Part shown: positions 53,971 to 64,000 of the stretch, one piece after another
Layout: each line of letters begins with the position of its first letter
How positions within the stretch are numbered: position 1 is the stretch's first letter
Assembly (NCBI GenBank): GCA_949987705.1
Contig: OX465282.1
Span: 128,174,310-128,238,309, forward strand
Origin: Thereva unica
Lineage: Eukaryota > Arthropoda > Insecta > Diptera > Therevidae
Direction: 5' to 3'
Length of the DNA stretch: 64,000 bases
Notes under the pieces: generated by a model
The model's database searches: none
Told to the model about the DNA's origin: nothing
The model's input: only the letters and a program-made list of their open reading frames with translations
Translations under genes and position numbers: made by a program

Positions 53971-55330
53971 GACCACATTAGGTGCCTAACATAAAATTAT
54001 CTGCGAACATTTTAAAACGTGTTGATTAGCCGTAGTCTCCAGGTACATAAAGAAATTTTGTAGGGTACGTTCATTGAATTCAGTTAAACTAAAACAATAT
54101 TTCCATTCACATCAGCTTATTGGGTTTTCATTGAGAAATTACCCAAAAATAGTCTTCAATTTTCACCATAGATATAATTTAAAAAAAATGCCATTTTAGA
54201 TGTCTTTTAAAATGTATATTTTCGTATTTCTAATTCAAAACAACATTTTATACCAAATTTGTAAAGTAAGAGACTGACGGACAGACATACTACATATAAA
54301 TGGTTTAAGTGGTATGCATGTTATCTATCAATACGTAAGAATAGAGTAGGGTGATAAAGTATGTTGTGTAACTCCGTCTAAACAATTCCTTATTTTATCT
54401 AAACAGGAGTTTCATAAGCCATATTTCTGCTTTAATTGTTCGTATATCCACCCAATCTAGGTTATGGTGTTTAGAAACATAAATTGTTATTATTTACAAA
54501 ATCTTCTCCATTTTGTATTTTTTTTATCAAACTTTAATTTTCTACCAGGCAGGGATTTAACTAACTAAAAACAATACTCTATCATCGCCACTTAACGTAT
54601 CTTTACCTTATATGTCACAAATCATGTTGCAAAAAAACAAAATTAATATTTCCCAAAACAAAATAAACATTCAAACCGTCCATTCTGTGATAAAAATACT
54701 CAAAATTCATTCAGTGTTTCAAAAAAAAAGAATGAAATAAAATAAAAATAAAAACACTTAAAAAAATTGTAACATTCCAAAGGGTTGTGCAAAATTTAGC
54801 AAGTACTTTTATTATCTAAAGAAGGCATTTCTATGTAAGACATTGTAAATATTAAATTTTAAGAATTGTTCAAATTTTAGTAAAAAAACAAAAAAACAAA
54901 AAAAAATTTGAAAAAACAAAATTCTTAGAAAATGCGAAAAATTATTTTTATTTAGTATTTTAATTTTTAAGAACATTTTAGGCGACGAAACTCATATTGT
55001 CATAAATGTGGATAAATACTTTTAATTTTAAATTAAAAATCAAAAATAAAAACAAAAAAAATCCCTGGTAAAATTTCTTTTTTGTTATTTTATTTGGCTG
55101 TAATAGTTACATTAAAAAAACTCAAATTGAATGGTGTTATCACTTAGAGGGAATCTTTCGTTTTTTTCATTTATTTTAATTTATTAAATTGGGGTATAAT
55201 AAAAAATAAGAATTTTTAAGTGGATTTTGTCTCTTTTGTACGTTATATAATAAATTCATCGAATAATGATGAGAACTTTTGTAAATATAAACTTTTTATA
55301 AAAAAATACAATTTTATATCTTTTTTTCTC
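53971..55330. other. AT-rich flank, nothing recognised
   Basis: Long A- and T-rich runs, no coding signal. Confidence 0.4.
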
Positions 55331-55479
55331 CTATACCTATTCCAAATATTTTTAGGTTTCGTTGCGGATCTCTAACTACTTCCCTAAAGAATGGCTTATC
55401 TTATTTGTTTGTTTGTTTATTTGGTTCAAATCCTGCGACAGCTTTTTCAACTACTTCTACACACACTGAGTTCCCGTGA

Positions 55480-55700
55480 AACTGCAATCTGACAATTTTG
55501 TAAAAAAATCAAGATGGTGCTTTCAAGATGGCAATTCGATTCCGATTCCATTGAAAAACTACATCGGTGGGTTTTTAGGCCGAATCTGTGGTAAAAATTT
55601 GAAATTCAAAATGGCGGCGCCAATATGGCGGATACATTTTGTAAAAATGTTCTGAATCCATTGAAAATCGGTATCGGTGGGTTTTTTTTTGCCACAAATG
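55480..55700 (+). repeat. ATGGCGG-rich interspersed repeat, copy 1
   Basis: It shares with 63220-63400 the sequence order AAAAAAATCAAGATGG, CAAGATGGC, then AAATTCAAAATGGCGGC. Several ATGGCGG words are clustered. Non-coding. Confidence 0.6.
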
Positions 55701-55911
55701 ACGATTCTATGGTCAACTTAGACATCTCAAAATCAGCGATGACGAGTTCTTCGGAAGAGTCAATGTATTATTGTTTAGAGATCTCTTGCAGCTGCCTCCA
55801 ATTTAACGCTCTGTGACACTTATCTTTAAATAGCCCGAGCACTTTCAGCCATCCACACATCTCTGGCATTTATTCACGCTTTGTCAGCTGTCTGAGAACA
55901 TGCGTCCACAA

Positions 55912-56386
55912 GGGGGCCTCGGTAGTCTAGGGGTAAGGCGCCTGACTGCTGTCCCAGAGGTCCCGGGTTCGAATCCCGGCCAGCCCCAGGGTCCTTCGCC
56001 TTTTCCACTTTCCCACCTACATAACTTCCCTTCTCTCTTCTTCCCTCTTTACATTCCTTCTGTCATAGCCTTCCCTAGTCCTTCCCCGCTCCACCTAGCG
56101 CATGCCATCGGTTGGTTGATGAGATTCAACTCGTTTCAGAAGGCATAACACTCCAGCGAGTTGTTCTCGATGCCTTGATGTCAGAGTCACGAAATGGTTG
56201 AGAGTAGGTGGACTAAAAATAACGCGGCCAGGTTGTGACAGTTCCTTCCTCTCTTCTTTCGCTCTCTCTTCTCTCTATCTTCCGGCTAGAGCTGCTGTTC
56301 GACGGTGTATACGGAAAAAATAGATTGTCGACAGTACAAAGGGACTTTCCCTAAGCCTCTAGTCTGCCACATAAAAAAAAAAAAAA
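55912..56386 (+). repeat. tRNA-derived SINE, full length (reference copy)
   Basis: The head GGGGGCCTCGGTAGTCTAGG contains an A-box, and the B-box is GGTTCGAATCC at 55966-55976. It is followed by a pyrimidine-rich stretch, a central domain (CTCGTTTCAGAAGGCATAAC; CTCCAGCGAGTTGTTCTCG) and a tail AGTACAAAGGGACTTTCCCT through CTGCCACAT to a poly(A) at 56372-56386. It is the best-preserved of four main copies in the window, with poly(A) intact, so it is the youngest by appearance. Confidence 0.9.
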
Positions 56387-56639
56387 GGGGGACAATGCCT
56401 TCATTGATGTGCTAAATGCACTGCGAATTTGAGAACTGAAATCTGAGCATTTTAGTGTACTTATGGGAAGAGTTCTTCAAGATGCAGTTGGTGGGTTCAT
56501 TACGAAACAAAATTGTTCGTATATACAAAATAAAAGCCCAGGATTAGCTGGTAGATGCCTCACAAAATATGGACAACGTTAATATAACCGATATCATACC
56601 AGCAGATTGTACTTTGTAAGCAATAATGTTTGGCCTACA

Positions 56640-57165
56640 AAATACAATTTACAATACAAAAAACAGATTTTGAGTGATTTTTTGGCCAAAAGGTGATTAT
56701 TGCAAACTTTGACCTTGAACAACTTAGAAAGGATTAAGTTTTCGAAAAAATGACAACTTTTTGTGGGCAATAACGTTTCCTATTGACTGGTCGAAAAAAA
56801 AAATTCGAAATTATCAGTTTTTGAGTGTAATTTTAGGCAAAAAATGATTTTCGAAAACTTTGACCTTGAATAACTTTCAAAGAGTTAATCGGGTCAACTT
56901 TTTTGTAAGAACTAAAGTTGTAGAGAATTTAATTTTCAATATTTTGGGTCCGGGGTTGTATGACCTATAGAAACCGAGATACATGGAAAACTAGGGGAAA
57001 ACGCGACATCTCCGGCGGCCATGTTTAATTTTCCTGGATTCCGAAATTGTTTTCTTGCAAACTAACTCACAAGGAAGCTGTGTACCAATTTTCAGCCATT
57101 TTGGAATTTTGTGTCCTTAAAATGCTAATCTCCCCGGACTATACAGAGATATTATCTCAACGACA
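56640..57165 (-). repeat. Interspersed repeat with internal duplication, copy 2
   Basis: Reverse-oriented partner of 21925-22560, with both internal units and the blocks CTAAAGTTGTAGAGAATTTA, GACATCTCCGGCGGCCATGT and GGATTCCGAAATTGTTTTCT. Non-coding. Confidence 0.7.
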
Positions 57166-57199
57166 AGGCATTAGGCCGATCAAGTTGTAGAGCTAGGTA

Positions 57200-57433
57200 T
57201 TGTTCTAGAATCTAGACAATAAATTAAATTTCAACTTGCACTACGATAATATTGCTGCCGAAGCCAACAAGCTTCTGGGCTTTATAAAGATAAAAGGCCA
57301 AGAATTCAATAACTTTCAGGTCACAAAAACTCTTTTCTGTTCGCCCATCCGCCCAATCCTGGAATATGCGTGTCCGATCTGGGACCCTATATTCCAGATA
57401 AGCAGCAGTAGGTTGGAATCAGCATAGTAGAAA
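57200..57433 (+). mobile_element. Jockey-like LINE ORF2 fragment, 5' of the hAT insertion
   Basis: The frame 57236-57427 reads YDNIAAEANKLLGFIKIKGQ, then LFCSPIRPILEYACPIWDP and RLESA, the post-palm region of Jockey/CR1-type ORF2 (EANKLLGF, PILEYxxPIW). The natural continuation is found after the inserted element at 59675. Confidence 0.8.
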
Positions 57434-58084
57434 CAGTGGCGGTTTCAGAGGGGGGTAATTGGGTAATTACCCCCCCCCCCCCTAAGATTTGCGTTCCCTT
57501 ATTTATTTTTTTCTTAAAAATTACCAATATTACAAACAAACAAGTTAAGTGTATGGTGAATCTAGTCGGCGATCTATGACTGTGATTTTTTTCTCCTGGA
57601 GAGTCGTGGAAGGGACCGATATCCGTGACTTAAGCTAATATGGCACGCTATGTAAACAAACCGAAGTTAACTGCTCAAGCGCCGAAAGAGAAGTGATGAA
57701 CTTCTTCCTTTTGTATACCGCCAATTTAAAAAACGTATAAGGGAAAAGGGAAATTTCATTTAAATTTAATTTCTCTTTGGCCTGGATACGGTTCTCAGTA
57801 ATTGTCGCGGACAAGAATTTGTATGGAAGCTGTTCCAGGAAAGAACAGAACAGATTAAAAAACGCAGCAATTGTTAATCGTTACATCGTGTTACATTAAG
57901 AGAGCGCGAATCGCATAGACCAAGAGCCAGCGACGTATTTTGGGTTGTCATTTCATTAGTCATGAAAATTTCCACACTGAATCTTATACACCTGCTGAAC
58001 AATAAAAGCTAGTTCTGGCAACCCCTAGTGGCCGGAATGTAGTACCCTAAAATTACAAAAGGGGTAGGAAATAAAGTTCAATTT

Positions 58085-58570
58085 TGATATAGTATTAGCT
58101 CCACCATCGACGCCCTAAGCCACCGTAGGAATGTAGCAGCACTGACAAAATTTTATCGCTACTATCATAGTGACTGTTCCTTCGAGTTAAACGCTCTTTT
58201 GCCTCCACGGCAATCTTATACCCGCAACACCAGATTAGCCCACTCGTCCCATTCCCTGCACCTGCAACTACCCTTTTCACGCACTCAACAAGATATGAAT
58301 TCGTTTGTAAATAGAACAACTCGACTGTGGAATAATCTCTCGCAGTCGGTATTTCCGAGCTCCTACAACATCCAAGAGTTCAAACGCAGGGTTCATCACC
58401 ACCTTTTTCAATACCCTCCCGTACCTTTATAATCCCTAACCTATTCCCCCCACCCCTCCCCCGTACTAAAATTACTGCTAGACATTGCACCATGACGTGA
58501 CAAATGACATGACGGGCTAGTAGTACAAAGGGTGACTCCTGAGCTTAGCACTACCACATAAAAAAAAAAG
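58085..58570 (+). mobile_element. CR1/Jockey-like LINE 3' end with poly(A), 5'-truncated
   Basis: The + strand encodes the ORF2 C-terminus: SHRRNVAALTKFYRYYH, then FSRTQQDMNSFVNRTTRLWN, SVFPSSYNIQEFKRRVHHHL and a stop at 58432. A 3' UTR follows ending AGTACAAAGGGTGACTCCTG, GCTTAGCACTACCACATAAA and poly(A) at 58559-58570. It is severely 5'-truncated as usual for LINE copies. It is the best example of the tail also found at 19.4, 34.7 and 36.3 kb. Confidence 0.85.
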
Positions 58571-59155
58571 TCATGAATTTTCAGGAGATTATTTTTGATG
58601 GTATTCTCTATTTATAAAAATTATTGCCAGAACATTTCCCCGTCACCAAAGTGCCGCCAGAACGCTGTAAATATTCATTTAATAAAACGATATTTTTGTT
58701 ATTTCATTATAGTTCAGTCGACAGAGTCAGACTAAATGTTAACTCACGAAACTTTTTCTAAAAATATAGTTTTTCGTGAGTAGAATATGTTAAAAAAAAA
58801 GTTTCGGAAAATCGGTTGTACGCTACCCCTATAAACAACCCCCTAAAAAAATAAAATTTCGTTTTTGGCTAATATCTCTTAAAGGGAAAGTCCTATCCTA
58901 AAATATTGTTTACAAAGTTTGTAGATCATGCGATTATCTACAAAAAATGATATTATACATTTTCCCGTACGAATCGCTGTTCATAAGATATCGCCGTTTT
59001 AAAGATTTAAAATACTCATCCCCTAATTCTCAACTTGTATCGGTCATCAGACGTTCAATAAATCCTCTGTTGCACTACATGGCTAATATTTTCAGGGGTG
59101 ATTCCAGGATGGTTTTGAAGAGACAAATTGTTCTAGAGAGGGGGCTATCCCCACT

Positions 59156-59494
59156 ATCCACTACGATACAGGGTGCTTACCAAAGAAAAAATGTATTTTT
59201 TTTAATATCTACAAGATATGTAGGTTCAAAATATGACCAAACTGCTAAAATATTGGAATTTTTCTGGAAAAACGAAGAATATTGGGATTTAGATCCCACT
59301 TTTTAATTCCATATCGTGTAAACGGAGTCACTCAAGTTCTTGTTCTAATTATCATATAAAATAATACACATTTACCTAAAAGATGAACCTAATTACATTG
59401 CTCTACGATAATTCGTCTAGGAATTATTCAACTTTAAGTAAATATTAAAAAAATACATTTTTTTCTTTCGTAAACACCCTGTATCGTAGTGGAT
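59156..59494. mobile_element. MITE with ATCCACTACGATACAGGGTG inverted ends
   Basis: The left end ATCCACTACGATACAGGGTG continues CTTACCAAAGAAAAAATGTA. The right end is its near-perfect reverse complement, arms about 55 bp. About 340 bp long and non-coding. A similar ACCCTGTATC end is seen at 21855. Target duplication was not resolved because the inversion extends to the ends. Confidence 0.7.
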
Positions 59495-59674
59495 GATGGA
59501 TGGATGATGGAGTAAGGATGAATAGAATTTTATTTTATTATTATATAAATTCCTTTTTATACAAATTATATTTTTTGATGTCGATTGTTTTTATGGAATA
59601 AAAAAAAATTTCAGTTTTTCTTTTTTTTAATTACCCCCCTAAGCTAGTTGGCTGGAAACGCCCTTGAGTAGAAA

Positions 59675-60090
59675 TCTCCTCTTCGCTCTGAGAAACCTAC
59701 ACGACCCGCGCGTCTTTTTCAACTTACCTCCCTGCATGGACAGAGTCAAGAAGTTGGAACTCATGCCGCTGTCACATAGGTGGAATGTGCTTATCTCTAA
59801 ACGATAACGTTAAGGTAGAGTTCCTGTCCGATAGAATCAGGTTCAATACCGAAGTTCGTCACAATAGGCATACAAAAATACTTTAAGAATACCCTCATTG
59901 GACAGAATATACAAACAACGAACCCGTTGAATAACTTTTAACAGTCACAGCGCTTGACAAACATTACACTTATTACCATAAATTAATCATAGACTTAAGC
60001 TGACTTTGTACTTAGGCATAAATATGCATTGTATATTTCGGTAGTAAGTTTAAGTATGCCTTCTTTGGCAAAGAAATAAATAAAAAACCG
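59675..60090 (+). mobile_element. Jockey-like LINE, 3' half after the hAT insertion
   Basis: Sequence resumes the ORF2 of 57200-57433: FALRNLHDPRVF-like, LPPCMDRVKKLELMPLSHRW, then a decayed end and a 3' UTR closing with TGCCTTCTTTGGCAAAGAAA and TAAATAAAA at about 60085. This AT-tail is typical of Jockey-group elements. Confidence 0.78.
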
Positions 60091-63000
60091 TATTTTGCAA
60101 AAACGCTTTTATTTCACTCCCAAAGGACTCGACTTTCCGCCAGTTTCATTGCAACATCGGTTCGTTTGTACATTTGTGATTTTTAGCGTCCTTTATTTTT
60201 TTATGAATTGACATCAAACTGGCCCCCTTTTTTAGTGTGAAAAAGTTCTACAATCTTTTTTTTTAGAAAGTCTCCGTTTTTGTAAAACGCGAAAAATTGT
60301 TTTCGGGCCTTTTTGACGCCATTTGGGAAACGTTCCTAAAGGTCTACGAGCGCCAAAAGCAGTTCATCAAATTCTACGGAATTTTTCCTATTTTTTCTAT
60401 GTTTGGCGCTGCGGATGGCTAGGTTGGCAAAAAAAGAGGTTTTTCGACTATTTGACTGGCCTATTATATATGCATATTCAAATCTTGACGAACGAAGGCC
60501 TCATCGCTGAACGCGAAAATAATGGTCGTTCAAGAGCGAATAACCCGTTGGCAATCTATCAAAGAATCGCATTGAACGAGATGTACGGATGAAACAAAAG
60601 ACGTGGAGCGGGTTCCATTTTGGGGACTGAACTGTAAGGTTGAAATATAGGCTGTAACCGAAGAGCCATCAACGCCAGAAAATTCACTGGAACCTGTGCT
60701 GCTATATTTGTGGGAAAGGCGACAGAGACAATGAAAGTCATGCACAGGAATTTGACCAGCTAAACTGATTCACTACCACTCATCTACCAGCACACCACTC
60801 ATTACTAGATAACTTCTTCGGCTCCTTTTGGATCACATCTTGCAATTGAACCTAATAACTTTAAAAAGATTCAAAATTCGCCATCTTACTAACAGTTAAT
60901 GGGAAAAAATACTTAATATGCTCCTAATAGTAAAGGATTATTCGACAAATCTATACTCCGTTTTTTGTTGCAGTTTCATGTTAATTTAAGTTTCACCGCA
61001 AGGTTAAAAACAATTCTCGTTATACATATTATTGCATTGCCTTCCACTGGCAGACTTTCGTCCATTTCATACCCTACATCGAGCATAATTGACCTCAATT
61101 ATTCTCGATTCTAGAAGGCATGTACAAATGGCACATACGGCACTAAATCCATAGCCAAACGAAAAAGTAATTTCAGAACCAGCCCCATTGATCTCCAATC
61201 CACGTACTACGCTTAAATATGTGCTAAATGGAGGCTCAACCATGGCCAAGCACGTCTTAATTTCGATTCCAATTTTGCACCATCCCCAACACTAACACAC
61301 CATCTTTCGCCACATCGAAGTTGCCCCGGAATCCAATGCTTTTGGGGCGCCAAGAACGAGCACAGAACAGCAGGAGCAGACACTGAAGGGCAACCCTCTA
61401 CACTAGTTACCGATAGCTGCGAATTTCGGGGGTGGCTGGGGGTCCTAAGTGGGTGACCAGATGACGCGCTTTATTGGATTATCCTGAAATGCTTTTTCTT
61501 CCCCTTCGCAGATAATTTATTTACTTGGCTACACGGACACACGCCTATTCATGAAATCGCTGCCATAAGTGTGAATGTGGTAGTTAAGGACTCTGGAAGG
61601 GATTTTATTTGATTTTATGATTCCATAAACGAATTTCAAGTTGCAGAATAATAATTACGAGACCTACAGCGAGGGGGAGCGGGATGGTAATCATAACTGT
61701 TTTTCAATTCAGTGGTCGGATTTGGTGGAGGGAATTAATGAGTCCTTAAAATTGATATAAAATATTCACAATCCAGAATTTATCCGAGGATTAACAAATT
61801 TTATGGTTTAAATTCTAGAAACGTGTGCGTGGTGGGCTTGTGTCTTCGCAATCCTATAAAAACTCGTGTATCCTGTTTTAATTCGTTTCATTCCATTCTC
61901 GTATTTTCTTAATTAAAACGTTGCCTACCGACTTCAAGGCTAAATCCTTGCTTTATTATTTTTTAAAAAGGATATGAAATTATAGACTTGTCGCAAACAA
62001 CTCGAATAATTTCACTGATGTGAATGACGACAAATCATTGGCGTAATCACTACCCTGGAAAAATTTTCCACCCTCATTTTTACGCACTTGTGCATTTGTG
62101 TACACCCATCGCCGTCAACACAGGATGAGGCTGGAGGAGCCCGCTTCGTCCTTAAAGAGCATTAAATCAGTTGGAAAATCGCAATAAAAAAGTATATAGG
62201 GCGACATCTGGACGTGACGTATTTTAATCATAAAGAAAGAAATAATGATTGTGTGCTACCCCCCACTCATTCCATATTTTTTCTTCACTTTCGTCCTTTT
62301 CAGCAAACTCTAGCATTCTTCTGGTCCAATGGTCCTGTTTCTGTTGTAGTCCTTCGTTTCTGCCTTGCGTGAGGATGTTTCTGCTGTTTTCAATTTTTCT
62401 GTGCTGGGAGGATATTTTCTGTTTATTCTCCTATGGACGAGGAGTGCTGGTCCGTTTTGGGAGTCCTTCGGTGATTTATTGCCTTGTGACTGTGTGAAAG
62501 GACAACTCGAGACTTTTCGGGTGATAATTTATGCTGAAGTAAGAGGATAATGCGAAATTCATGGCGATTCAATTAGGAATTCAAAAACCATCAATCGAAA
62601 ATTATTTTCCGTATTTTTTTATTGGAATAAAATTTGTTATTAATGACTGTTAGATGGAGGAGTGCTGGGATACGGTGTTGTAATTTAGTGGATATACTTA
62701 ACCAATTAGATCCACCGATGTTTAGGGGAAATTACTAATTACGAAAGAATGAAAAGAGATTAGAGCTTCATTGCGAAATCAGTTTTTGAAGGCAGAAGAG
62801 GGATTAAAGAGAATTAATTACTTTTTTTATACATTCAAAACTAGAAAAGATCTGCATTTATTTCTAGCAATTGGAAATTAATTTGCCATCAGATAATAAT
62901 CATCAAAACTAAAAAAGTTTCTATAAACAGTTGTCCTCGTAAGTTCTGTTGACGATCTATTAATAAAAGAAAATGTTTGGCTGTGTATGTCTGATTGTGT

Positions 63001-63139
63001 GTACCGTCACGGGATGGAGCCAAACTAGAAGAGATAGATATATAATTTTTTTTGTAGATGCATGGATACCCAAACAGGAGACTAAAAATTTTTTTTAATT
63101 AGTTTATTTAATTAATTAATACGATTTTTCATCAATTTT
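60091..63139. other. Flanking sequence without a recognised gene
   Basis: Frames at 60323-60592 and 62249-62550 start with ATG but match no family I recognise, and no splice sites link them. No repeat copy of other parts of the window was noticed. Confidence 0.35.
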
Positions 63140-63520
63140 TACATTCTACGCCTCTTGCCAATTGATTTTGACCCACTTTCATATAACCGATCAACCCCAA
63201 ATTTTACCCATATGCTTAGTTCGGTGACAACGCAATATGAAATTTTAGTAAAAAAATCAAGATGGCGGCTCCAAGATGGCGACCAAATGTTACAACTGTG
63301 TTTCCCGATCCCCGACATGGGTATTACGAGTAGAATACAATTAGTTGTGTGGCATCATTCCAAATTCAAAATGGCGGCCGACACAAGATGGCGGAAGATA
63401 AAGTAAAAAGAATAAAAAGTAGAAAATATAACCTATCAACTTGAAATTTTCCACACATTCATATTTAGCGTGTCAATGCAATCGCACCATTTTATAAAAA
63501 ATCAAGATGGCGGTAGATAT
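63140..63520 (+). repeat. ATGGCGG-rich interspersed repeat, copy 2
   Basis: It contains CAAGATGGCGGCTCCAAGAT at 63259 onward, AAAATGGCGGCCGACACAAG at 63367 onward and CAAGATGGCGG at 63503. It matches 55480-55700 in order of motifs and is preceded by a domain with ATATAACCGATCAACCCCAA. Non-coding. Confidence 0.6.
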
Positions 63521-63699
63521 TTTTTTACAAGCTACTCAGTGGCTACCAAAAAATTAAAGAATATAACTACTAGAATACTATTATAATCGAGTAAATGAAG
63601 CGTGAAAATCCTTACAACTTCCTAACCCTCAGAGCCTGCTCTGATTTTGATGATTTTTTTAAATGCGCAATGAAACAAAACTGATTATAAGGGAACTTA

Positions 63700-63880
63700 A
63701 TATTAGCCAGCCTTGTTATGGTTGTCACTTATGGTGACAAATGGCAATGTGACACAAAAATGCTATTATGATTCTCTAAAAAGGTGACATTTGTCTATTG
63801 CAATGAGATAATGCGAATTATGGTTGTCACTGATATCGAGAAACGGCAACTTGAGTGACAATTGTTCTCTAATTATTGTA
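63700..63880. repeat. Cluster of GTTGTCAC / GTGACAA inverted motifs
   Basis: GGTTGTCACTTATGGTGACA, GGTGACATTTGTC, GGTTGTCACTG and GAGTGACAATTG lie within about 150 bp, giving several small imperfect palindromes. It may be part of a repeat that continues beyond the window. Confidence 0.4.
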
Positions 63881-64000
63881 CCATGGTCTGCCCAGATAAG
63901 TAGAAAATAATTTTAATAGAAAGTTTTTGTTGCTCCAGCCAGTATATGGAAAAAACCTACCTTTCGAAATGTTAACACCGGAATTTTTCACTAGAGCCCC

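Larger units (their letters stand above)
57434..59666. mobile_element. hAT-like element with 8-bp duplication and nested insertions
   Basis: The ends CAGTGGCGGTTTCAG and (complement) CAAGGGCGTTTCCAG are followed by G-rich tracts and TAATTA. They are flanked by a perfect 8-bp duplication AGTAGAAA (57426-57433, 59667-59674). No transposase is recognised in its 2233 bp. Inside are a LINE 3' end (58085-58570) and a MITE (59156-59494). It interrupts a Jockey-like LINE whose two halves join across it. Confidence 0.85.

Noticed and set aside
55912..55988. tRNA gene on the + strand
   Set aside because: It is continuous with a 475-bp SINE ending in poly(A); the head is tRNA-derived rather than a functional tRNA.
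57469..57482. C-tract as a functional element
   Set aside because: It belongs to the G/C-rich subterminal part of the hAT-like element, mirrored at its other end; its length may also be a sequencing artefact.
58947..59306. 119-codon gene
   Set aside because: The frame overlaps the left arm of a MITE inside a hAT-like element and shows no domain.

Overview
The window is AT-rich nuclear DNA of an insect, probably dipteran, though the order is an inference. It has GT-AG introns, one large intron-rich host gene, and a dense population of eukaryotic transposons: RTE, CR1/Jockey and RNase H-bearing LINEs, tRNA-headed SINEs, hAT, Harbinger, pogo/Tigger and mariner relics, and one Ty3/gypsy fragment. 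There are no bacterial-style genes, operons or CRISPR arrays.

The only host gene I can build with confidence is a class B scavenger receptor (CD36/SCARB family) on the + strand. Eight exons between 34056 and 49907 encode an N-terminal membrane segment, the glycosylated CD36 ectodomain, a C-terminal membrane segment and a 64-residue tail. A phase-compatible candidate first coding exon lies 29 kb upstream (4834-4981). With it the nine exons total 1704 nt, giving an uninterrupted 567-residue protein.

Layout. 1-4.8 kb: upstream sequence with an anonymous poly(T)-bounded repeat. 4.83-34.06 kb: the proposed giant first intron, packed with LINE relics, a hAT element inserted in a SINE (12.4-13.8 kb), an RTE LINE cut by a SINE (14-15.7 kb), a composite block with terminal inverted repeats and a gypsy pol fragment (20.9-24.0 kb), an RTE LINE cut by a Harbinger element (25.3-27.4 kb), a CR1-like LINE (27.4-28.2 kb), and two antisense RTE 3' ends (30.6-32.5 kb). 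34-49.9 kb: the receptor exons, with LINEs, SINEs and a MITE in introns 3, 5, 7 and 8, and a hAT inside the intron-8 LINE. 49.9-64 kb: 3' flank with LINE relics, a full-length SINE (55.9-56.4 kb), repeat copies, and a Jockey-like LINE split by a 2.2-kb hAT-like element that itself contains a LINE tail and a MITE (57.2-60.1 kb).

I found no convincing new functional system. The most interesting signals are a SINE and a LINE that appear to share a 3' tail, several nested insertions dated relative to each other by exact target-site duplications, repeat families that carry perfect TCAAGGTCA or ATGGCGGC motifs, and a long hairpin inside one hAT element.
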